NCBI GenBank assembly: GCA_964615935.1
Contig: CAZTTG010000091.1
Coordinates: 1-26,229 of the forward strand
DNA length: 26,229 nucleotides
Source of the DNA: CAZTTG01 sp964615935
GTDB taxonomy: Bacteria; Planctomycetota; UBA1135; GCA-002686595
Direction: 5' to 3'
A program made the translations under genes and the position numbers. The notes under the pieces are model-generated. The model was not told the DNA's origin and ran no database searches. It saw only the letters and a list, made by a program, of their open reading frames with translations. Position 1 is the stretch's first letter, and each line of letters begins with the position of its first letter. Of this stretch, positions 20,773 through 26,229 are shown one piece after another.

Positions 20773-23660
20773 GCCGCCGCCAACCGCGCGATCGGAATCC
20801 GGTGCGGAGAGCAGGACACGTAGTCGAGCCCCAGCTCCTGGCACACCATGATGGAGCGCGGGTCGCCGCCGTGCTCACCGCAGATGCCGAGCTTCAGGTC
20901 CTCCTGGACGCCCCGGCCCAGGTCCACCGCGGTGCGCATCAGCTTGCCCACGCCTCCCCGGTCCAGGTTGGCGAAGGGATCCGAGTCGAAGATGCCCTGG
21001 TCCACGTAGATCGGGATGAACTTGCCCGCGTCGTCCCGGCTGATGCCGTAGGCGGTCTGGGTCAGGTCGTTGGTCCCGAAGGAGAAGAACTCGGCGCTGG
21101 CCGCGATCTCGTCGGCGGTGACCGCCGCGCGCGGGATCTCGATCATGGTGCCGACCAGGAAGGGCACCCGGGTGCCCTTCTCGCGGAAGACGTCCTCGGC
21201 CGTGTCCCGCACCACCTGGGCCTGCAGCTCGAGCTCGCGCGCGGTGCCCACCAGCGGGATCATGATCTCCGGCCGCGGGGCCTTCCCGGTGCGCGCCTTG
21301 ACGTTGCAGGCGGCCTCCAGCACGGCCCGCGCCTGCATGGCCGTGATCTCCGGATAGGTGATCCCCAGCCGGCAGCCGCGGTGCCCCAGCATCGGGTTGA
21401 GCTCGTGCAGGGTCTCGATCTTGGCGTGGATGTCCTCGGGCGTGACCCCCGTGGAGCGGGCCAGATCCTCGATCTGGGACTCCTCCTGGGGCAGGAACTC
21501 GTGCAGCGGCGGGTCCAGGGTGCGGACGGTCACCGGGCGCTTGCCCATGACCTCGAAGATCCCCTCGAAGTCGCGGCGCTGCAGGGGCAGCAGCTTGGCC
21601 AGGGCGGCCTGGCGGGCGTCGGGATTGTCGGCCAGGATCATCTCCCGCATGGCCATGATCTTCTCCTCGCCGAAGAACATGTGCTCGGTGCGGCACAGCC
21701 CGATGCCCTCGGCGCCGTAGGCCAGGGCCACCTCGCACTGGTCGGGCTGGTCGGCGTTAGTGCGCACGCCCATGGTCCGGACCTGGTCGGCCCAGCGCAT
21801 GATCTTCTGGAAGGTGCGGTAGGTCTTGCCGGGGGACTCCGGCCGCGCGCCGCCGAAGAGCGCCGAGTGCACCTCCGAGGGCATGGTGGCGATGCCGCCC
21901 TGGATCACGTCGCCGGTGTTGCCGTCGAGGGAGAGCCAGTCGCCCTCCTCGAGGGTGGTGTCGCCCACGGTCATCCGACGGGTGGAGTAGTCGATGGACA
22001 GCGCGCCCGCGCCGGCCACGCAGACCTTGCCCATCTGGCGCGCCACCAGGGCGGCGTGGCTGGTCATCCCCCCGCGGGCGGTCAGGATGCCCAGGGCGGC
22101 CTTCATGCCGCGGATGTCCTCGGGGCTGGTCTCGATGCGAACCAGGATCACCTGCTCGTCGCGAGCGGCCCAGGCGGTGGCGTCCTCGGCGCTGAAGACG
22201 ATGCGGCCCGAGGCCGCGCCGGGGCCGGCGTTCAGGCCCTTGGTCAGCACCCGGCCGGACCGCCGCGCGGACTCGATCTCGTCCGGCTTGAAGACCGGCT
22301 GGAGGAGCTGGTTGAGGGCCTCGGGGTCGATGCGCGCGAGGGCCTCCTCCTTGCTGATCAGCTTCTCGCGCACCATGTCGGCGGCGATGCGCACGGCGGC
22401 GAAGCCGGTGCGCTTGCCGGTGCGCGTCTGCAGCATGTACAGCTTCTTGTCCTCGATGGTGAACTCGAGGTCCTGCATCTCGCGGTAGTGCTGCTCCAGG
22501 GTCTTCTGGATGCGCACCAGGTCGCGGTAGGCCTTGGGCGAGCGCTCCTTGAGGACCTCGATGGGCAGCGGGGTGCGGATGCCCGCCACCACGTCCTCGC
22601 CCTGGGCGTTCATCAGGAACTCGCCGTAGAAGCGCTTGTCCCCGGTGGCCGGGTCGCGGGTGAAGGCCACTCCGGTCCCGGAGTCCTCGCCCAGGTTGCC
22701 GAAGACCATGGCCATCACGTTGACCGCGGTGCCCCAGTCGTCGGGGATGTGGTTCATCTCGCGGTAGGCCACCGCGCGGGGGGTGTCCCAGGAGCGGAAG
22801 ACCGCCCCGATGCTGCCCCAGAGCTGCTCCATGGGGTCCTCGGGGAAGGCCCGGCCGGTGCGCTGGCGGACGATCTGCTTGAACTTGCGCACCAGGCCGC
22901 GCCAGTCCTCGGCGGTCAGCTCGGTGTCGTTCTCGACGCCGCGGGTCCGCTTCAGGGCCTCCAGCCGCTCCTCGAAGGGGTCGTGCTCGTCGGAGGAGCG
23001 GGGCCGGACCTCCAGCACCACGTCGGCGTACATCTGGACGAAGCGCCGGTAGGCGTCCATGGCGAAGCGCTCGCTGCCCGAGCGCTCGGCCAGCGCCTTC
23101 ACGGTGGTGTCGTTGAGGCCCAGGTTGAGGACCGTGTCCATCATCCCCGGCATCGACGCCCGCGCTCCCGAGCGCACCGAGAGCAGCAGGGGGTCGGAGG
23201 GGTCGCCGAAGCTCTTGCCCATGGCGCGCTCGACCCGGTCCAGGGCCTTGCTGACCTGCTCCTCCAGCGCGGGGGGATAGCTCTGGTCGTTCTCGGTGTA
23301 CCAGGTGCAGATCTCGGTCGAGATGGTGAAGCCGGGAGGCACCGGCAGCCCCATGCGGCACATCTCCGCCAGGTTGGCGCCCTTGCCGCCCAGGAGCTCC
23401 GCCTTGTGGCGACTGCCGTCCGCCTTGCCCTCCTGGAAGCTGTACACGTAGCGGACGGCCCTGGCCTTGCGGGCCACCTTCTTCTTGGCCTTGGCCTTGG
23501 TCTTGGCCTTGCCGGCGGTCTTCCTGGCCTTGGTCTTGCTGGCCTTCGCCTTGGCCTTGGCCTTGCGAGCGGTCTTCTGGGTGCGGGTCGCCTTGCCGGC
23601 GGCCCGGCCGCCGGCGGTCTTCCGGCGCGAGGAGGACTTGGACTTGAGCGTGGTGGACAT
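20745..23660 (-). CDS. ppdK: Pyruvate, phosphate dikinase with Lys/Ala-rich N-terminal extension
   Basis: A 971-residue PPDK, which interconverts pyruvate, ATP and phosphate with PEP, AMP and pyrophosphate. The ATP-grasp domain opens with YVYSFQEGKADG (71-82) and LLGGKGANLAEM (89-100) and includes SVRSGARASMPGMMDTVLNLG (161-181). The phosphohistidine domain has TARGGMTSHAA (527-537), catalytic H535. The PEP/pyruvate domain has GLCRTEHMFF and the catalytic C927 in CGEHGGDPRS, ending YVSCSPHRIPIARLAAAQAA. All key residues are present and core length is normal. The first about 68 residues are an added histone-H1-like Lys/Ala/Thr-rich tail absent from ordinary PPDK. The ATG at 23660 was chosen; an in-frame ATG at 23804 would run through the upstream lipoprotein gene. 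It lies 34 bases after that gene and is probably in its operon. Confidence 0.97.
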   Translation of the reverse strand: MSTTLKSKSSSRRKTAGGRAAGKATRTQKTARKAKAKAKASKTKARKTAGKAKTKAKAKKKVARKARAVRYVYSFQEGKADGSRHKAELLGGKGANLAEMCRMGLPVPPGFTISTEICTWYTENDQSYPPALEEQVSKALDRVERAMGKSFGDPSDPLLLSVRSGARASMPGMMDTVLNLGLNDTTVKALAERSGSERFAMDAYRRFVQMYADVVLEVRPRSSDEHDPFEERLEALKRTRGVENDTELTAEDWRGLVRKFKQIVRQRTGRAFPEDPMEQLWGSIGAVFRSWDTPRAVAYREMNHIPDDWGTAVNVMAMVFGNLGEDSGTGVAFTRDPATGDKRFYGEFLMNAQGEDVVAGIRTPLPIEVLKERSPKAYRDLVRIQKTLEQHYREMQDLEFTIEDKKLYMLQTRTGKRTGFAAVRIAADMVREKLISKEEALARIDPEALNQLLQPVFKPDEIESARRSGRVLTKGLNAGPGAASGRIVFSAEDATAWAARDEQVILVRIETSPEDIRGMKAALGILTARGGMTSHAALVARQMGKVCVAGAGALSIDYSTRRMTVGDTTLEEGDWLSLDGNTGDVIQGGIATMPSEVHSALFGGARPESPGKTYRTFQKIMRWADQVRTMGVRTNADQPDQCEVALAYGAEGIGLCRTEHMFFGEEKIMAMREMILADNPDARQAALAKLLPLQRRDFEGIFEVMGKRPVTVRTLDPPLHEFLPQEESQIEDLARSTGVTPEDIHAKIETLHELNPMLGHRGCRLGITYPEITAMQARAVLEAACNVKARTGKAPRPEIMIPLVGTARELELQAQVVRDTAEDVFREKGTRVPFLVGTMIEIPRAAVTADEIAASAEFFSFGTNDLTQTAYGISRDDAGKFIPIYVDQGIFDSDPFANLDRGGVGKLMRTAVDLGRGVQEDLKLGICGEHGGDPRSIMVCQELGLDYVSCSPHRIPIARLAAAQAALAQKS
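23457..23660 (-). repeat. Lys/Ala-rich low-complexity repeat at the 5' end of ppdK
   Basis: Repeated GCCAAG/GGCCAAG units on the coding strand (CTTGGCC on the plus strand) encode KAKAKA-type runs in residues about 1-68 of PPDK. The repeats are imperfect and irregularly spaced, resembling histone-H1-like or AlgP-type basic tails. The stretch is within one open frame and contains no stop or frameshift. Such DNA can change length by slippage, so it may vary among strains. Confidence 0.8.
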
Positions 23661-23694
23661 CAGGGGTCTTTCTCGAGGAGGGGCGTATGGGGGC

Positions 23695-24420
23695 TTATTC
23701 GTTCGGTTCGGTATCGGGGTCGTAGAGCTCGTCGATCTTCCAGTCCTGGCCGATGCGGACCTCGGAGACGTCCTGCGGGACGACGCCCTCGGGGAGCTCG
23801 GCAAAGGCGGTGACGCGCACGATCCAGTCGGTAGGCCCGCCGTCCGACGGGGGGGGCCCGCCCTCCGGCGAGGGCGCGGTCCCCGGGACCGGCTCGAACT
23901 CGACCAGCTCCTCGAAACTGGCGAAGTCGTCGTAGACCGGGCGCCGCATCGGTAGCGGGAGGCGAGCGTAGACCTCGATGAAGTCGTCGCGGACGAGCTC
24001 GACAGCGATGGTCTGGCAGTGGATCTCGGCCGTGATCCGGTGCCGGTGCGTCCCCAGGGACTCGCTGGACACCACTTTCGCTCGCGCGATCCACCGGATC
24101 CAGGGCTTTTTTTCCAGGAGCCGGCGGCGGCCCTCCCGGTAGACCTGCTGGGAGAGACCGTTGCGGCGCAGGAAGCCGCTCGAGAGGCACCTGTACTCCC
24201 AGTCGGGCAGGTCCCCGGCGACCGCGAGCTGGAAGGTCTCGAAGGTCTGCTCGGGCGTGCGGAAGCCGGCGTCCAGGAGGCGCCGGGCGTCCCCGCGGCC
24301 CAGGCTCACGCAGGAGCCCACCAGGCAGCAGAGGGCCAGGGCGAGGGCCCGGATCGGGGGGCCCGGGGCCGTTGCGGCGGCCGGGGCGGCGGGGTGGGGG
24401 ATCCTCATCGGGCGGAACAT
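23695..24420 (-). CDS. Small lipoprotein of unknown function
   Basis: A 241-residue putative lipoprotein. After a Pro/Ala-rich N-terminus, a hydrophobic segment (about 24-36) ends in the lipobox LVGSC with C37 as the lipidated cysteine. The mature part begins with a helical TPEQTFETFQLAVAGDLPDWEYRCLSSGF segment (about 55-83), typical of small domains with NTF2-like folds, followed by beta-rich sequence and an acidic C-terminal DELYDPDTEPNE; I do not recognise the family. An in-frame ATG at 24408 is an alternative start. It is divergent from the DUF1573 gene and 34 bases upstream of ppdK, so both are probably transcribed from the same promoter. Any functional link to ppdK is unknown. Confidence 0.75.
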   Translation of the reverse strand: MFRPMRIPHPAAPAAATAPGPPIRALALALCCLVGSCVSLGRGDARRLLDAGFRTPEQTFETFQLAVAGDLPDWEYRCLSSGFLRRNGLSQQVYREGRRRLLEKKPWIRWIARAKVVSSESLGTHRHRITAEIHCQTIAVELVRDDFIEVYARLPLPMRRPVYDDFASFEELVEFEPVPGTAPSPEGGPPPSDGGPTDWIVRVTAFAELPEGVVPQDVSEVRIGQDWKIDELYDPDTEPNE

Positions 24421-24453
24421 CCTACGGGTCGGTCGCGGCCGGGCAAAGCACCG

Positions 24454-24483
24454 GGAACCGGGTTGACGTTCCAGAGAGGTTCC
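24454..24483. repeat. GGAACC/GGTTCC inverted repeat upstream of the lipoprotein gene
   Basis: GGAACC (24454-24459) and GGTTCC (24478-24483) form an inverted repeat around an 18-base centre that also contains TTGAC. It lies between the candidate minus-strand promoter and the lipoprotein ATG, so it could be an operator or a 5'-leader hairpin. No known regulator site is matched. Confidence 0.3.
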
Positions 24484-24493
24484 TCCATCACCC

Positions 24494-24522
24494 GAGATAG
24501 GGGTCCGTAAGGGCGTTGTCGG
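24494..24522 (-). promoter_or_regulatory. Candidate promoter for lipoprotein-ppdK
   Basis: On the minus strand CCGACA (24522-24517) and TATCTC (24499-24494) are separated by 17 bases, with four and three of six consensus matches. They lie about 74 bases before the lipoprotein ATG at 24420. Inferred from consensus and position only. Confidence 0.3.
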
Positions 24523-24614
24523 CGACGGACGACCCCCGAAGTCGCCGGCGGGCCCCGATCCGCCTCCCGGGGTTCCCGGGCCCCGGTTCCCGGCGGGGCT
24601 CCCGGCCCGCCCGA

Positions 24615-24643
24615 GTGAACGCCCTGGGGCAGATCGCTACAAT
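24615..24643 (+). promoter_or_regulatory. Candidate promoter for the DUF1573 gene
   Basis: TACAAT (24638-24643) matches the -10 consensus at five of six positions and is the best such box in the window; a weak -35-like GTGAAC (24615-24620) lies 17 bases upstream. The ATG at 24671 is 28 bases downstream, with GGAG between them at long spacing. Confidence 0.45.
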
Positions 24644-24670
24644 GCTCGGCCTTTTGGAGATTCCAGCCCG

Positions 24671-26164
24671 ATGAAGACCACGATCCTGGATGCGCGCCCC
24701 CGCGCGGGACGGCTCGCCCCCCTGGCGGCCGTCCTGACCCTGAGCCTCACGCTCGCCACGATGAGCTCCTGCGGCACGGACGAGGGGCCCTCGGCCCCGC
24801 CCGAGCCGGGCGCCGATCCCGCCGGCGGGACCCCCGCCGTGCAGGTGACCCCCGAGCCCGCAGGCCCGGAGACGGCGGCCGTGGACCCCCACGCCGGCCA
24901 CGACCACGGCGCGACCCCCGTCGTCGATCCCTCGGGCGACATCCCCCCCGGCGTCCTCCCCGGCGCCCGCCAGGCCGGCGGGGTGACCGTGGCCGCCGAC
25001 GGGGCCGTGAGCGGGCCCACCACCGGGCCGATCGGCCGCATCGAGGTCGACAGCCGCGATCACGACTTCGGCGAGGCCATGGAGGGCGAGATCCTGGTCC
25101 ACACCTTCCGCCTGCGCAACGTGGGCGAGGGGGGCCTCACCATCAGCCAGGCCAAGCCGACCTGCGGCTGCAGCGTGGGCAAGCTGGCGGTGAAGGGCGA
25201 GGGCGAGGAGTGGACCCCCTACGTCTACAACCAGCCCATCCCGCCGGGGTCCGAGTTCGAGCTGGAGGCCCAGCTCAACACCAAGAACAAGAAGAGCATC
25301 GCCTCCAGCCGGATCAACATCTTCTCCAACGACGCGCGCGGGGTGGTGACCCTCTCGATCAAGGCCAAGGTCTCGACCTACTTCGTCTGCAACCCGGCCG
25401 GCGTGCCCTTCGGGGACGTCTCGGTGGCCGACGTGGTCGAGCGCAGCTTCGACGTGACCAGCAAGCGGCCGGGCCCCTTCCTCCTGAAGCTCGACAACAA
25501 GCAGATTCCCCAGGGACTGAGCGTGGGCCTGACCCCGGTGGAGCCGCTCGAGAACGGCCGCGCCGAGCGCTGGACGGTAGCCGTGAAGCTGGGCCCGGGG
25601 GCCCGCGAGGGCCGCATGGGCTACCCCATCAACCTGCTCAGCGACCAGGCGGTCGAGGGGGCCCCCACGCAGCCGGACGGCTCGGAGACGGTCTACACCA
25701 CCTCGGTCATGCTCAGCGCCCTGGTCAAGGGGCTGGTGTCCTACTCGCCCCAGTACCTGTCCTTCGGGCTGATCCGCCCGGGTCAGATCGCCTCGCGCAC
25801 CCTTCGGGTGGAGAACAACGACCCCGAGTTCGAGCTGGGGGTCCCCGAGGTGCGCATCGACGAGGCCGGGATGGTCGACCAGGAGTCGAAGTGGGCGGCC
25901 TACTTCACCAACGTCGTGCGCCCGGTGGGCTCCGACGGCCGGGCCATCGACATCGAGATGACCCTGAACGGCTTGCCCGACACGGTGAACGGCTCCTTCC
26001 AGGGCAAGCTGGTGGTCGAGACCGGGCACCCGACGCGGCCCGAGGTCTCGGTGCTGTTCTCGGGGGTCTGCCGCGGCGGTGTGGGCGTGAAGACCCTCTC
26101 GACCGACCTCCGGCGCTCCGACAAGCCGGGCGGCGCCCCGGCTCAGGCGGGCGGGGAGCGCTAG
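24671..26164 (+). CDS. DUF1573 domain lipoprotein
   Basis: A 497-residue exported protein with a signal segment (about 12-33) and a likely lipidated cysteine C34 (TMSSC). A Pro/Ala/Gly-rich linker (35-120) holds a His-containing patch PHAGHDHG (73-80). The DUF1573 domain follows: HDFGEAMEGEILVHTFRLRNVG (131-152) and the hallmark CGC (165-167) in KPTCGCS; it is an Ig-like (ASH/MSP-type) beta-sandwich found mainly in Bacteroidota and Planctomycetota. Two further beta-sandwich-like repeats follow, each with an F-G-x-V or FGLIRPG motif (about 250 and 365). The function of the family is not established; an envelope scaffold role is a reasonable guess. It has its own promoter-like site and is followed by a strong hairpin. 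Confidence 0.88.
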   Translation: MKTTILDARPRAGRLAPLAAVLTLSLTLATMSSCGTDEGPSAPPEPGADPAGGTPAVQVTPEPAGPETAAVDPHAGHDHGATPVVDPSGDIPPGVLPGARQAGGVTVAADGAVSGPTTGPIGRIEVDSRDHDFGEAMEGEILVHTFRLRNVGEGGLTISQAKPTCGCSVGKLAVKGEGEEWTPYVYNQPIPPGSEFELEAQLNTKNKKSIASSRINIFSNDARGVVTLSIKAKVSTYFVCNPAGVPFGDVSVADVVERSFDVTSKRPGPFLLKLDNKQIPQGLSVGLTPVEPLENGRAERWTVAVKLGPGAREGRMGYPINLLSDQAVEGAPTQPDGSETVYTTSVMLSALVKGLVSYSPQYLSFGLIRPGQIASRTLRVENNDPEFELGVPEVRIDEAGMVDQESKWAAYFTNVVRPVGSDGRAIDIEMTLNGLPDTVNGSFQGKLVVETGHPTRPEVSVLFSGVCRGGVGVKTLSTDLRRSDKPGGAPAQAGGER

Positions 26165-26186
26165 CGAGGCATCCCCTCAGACCGAC

Positions 26187-26220
26187 CAGGCGTGCCGGAG
26201 AATCCTCGTCGGCGCGCCTG
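26187..26220 (+). terminator. Terminator-like hairpin after the DUF1573 gene
   Basis: CAGGCGTGCCG (26187-26197) pairs with CGGCGCGCCTG (26210-26220) as an 11-bp stem with one U-G wobble and a 12-base loop, beginning 22 bases after the stop codon. The window ends nine bases later, so a T-tract cannot be assessed. Confidence 0.5.
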
Positions 26221-26229
26221 CTCCGCAGG

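Noticed and set aside
23457..23660. Repeated CTTGGCC units as a possible CRISPR or satellite array
   Set aside because: The units are irregular, with no spacers of fixed length, and they are in frame within ppdK, encoding Lys/Ala runs.
23660..23804. Longer PPDK starting at the ATG at 23804
   Set aside because: It would overlap the 3' end of the lipoprotein gene by more than 100 bases, and the Arg/Ser/Pro-rich extra residues look like a shadow of that gene.
24567..24586. CCGGGG/CCCCGG stem as a regulatory hairpin in the divergent region
   Set aside because: The surrounding sequence is nearly all G and C, so several equally good stems occur by chance; no position argues for one.
1..26229. tRNA, rRNA, insertion sequences, attachment sites or phage genes
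   Set aside because: None was recognised by reading; no paired terminal inverted repeats with a transposase frame and no integrase frame were found. A covariance-model scan would be decisive for small RNAs.

Overview
The window is very GC-rich bacterial DNA, densely packed with genes on both strands. The gene content is typical of Planctomycetota or a related deep lineage: a DUF1570-like gluzincin with a sugar-hydrolase-like (DUF1080-type) beta-sandwich, a DUF1573 lipoprotein, a Ser/Thr kinase joined to an ECF-like sigma factor, and an M28 peptidase carrying a GspG-like tail. This placement is an inference from families, not from a marker-gene tree. No IS element, CRISPR array, tRNA, rRNA or prophage gene was seen.

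Layout: 121-2115 (-) RecQ helicase, divergent from 2327-6022 (+) a 1231-residue secreted multidomain metallopeptidase-like protein. 6180-7043 (-) is an exported alpha/beta-hydrolase whose nucleophile position is Arg. 7409-9448 (-) is a Ski2/HelY-like helicase. 9776-12676 (+) holds a small conserved-looking protein followed by a tightly coupled trio: an FtsQ/DivIB-like POTRA protein and two unrecognised membrane proteins. 12913-14580 (+) is rplM-rpsI-yebC.

14655-20772 (+) is the most interesting stretch: a receiver-like/degenerate GGDEF protein, an FHA-like protein, a Ser/Thr kinase anchored only by a C-terminal membrane segment, a sigma factor with a C-terminal Cys/His module (TTG start set by a strong Shine-Dalgarno site), and an exported M28 peptidase. 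FHA, kinase, sigma and peptidase genes are 2 to 11 bases apart, which suggests one transcription unit for phosphorylation-controlled gene expression. On the other strand, 24420-20745 encodes a small lipoprotein and then pyruvate phosphate dikinase (ppdK), which carries an unusual histone-H1-like Lys/Ala-rich N-terminal extension of about 68 residues. A perfect 18-bp hairpin separates the convergent M28 and ppdK genes, yet the M28 frame reads through it. 24671-26164 (+) is a DUF1573 lipoprotein followed by a hairpin.

For a new system, the best candidates are the FHA/kinase/sigma/M28 cluster and the PPDK with its basic tail. Both rest on sequence reading alone; domain searches and structure prediction would be the first tests.
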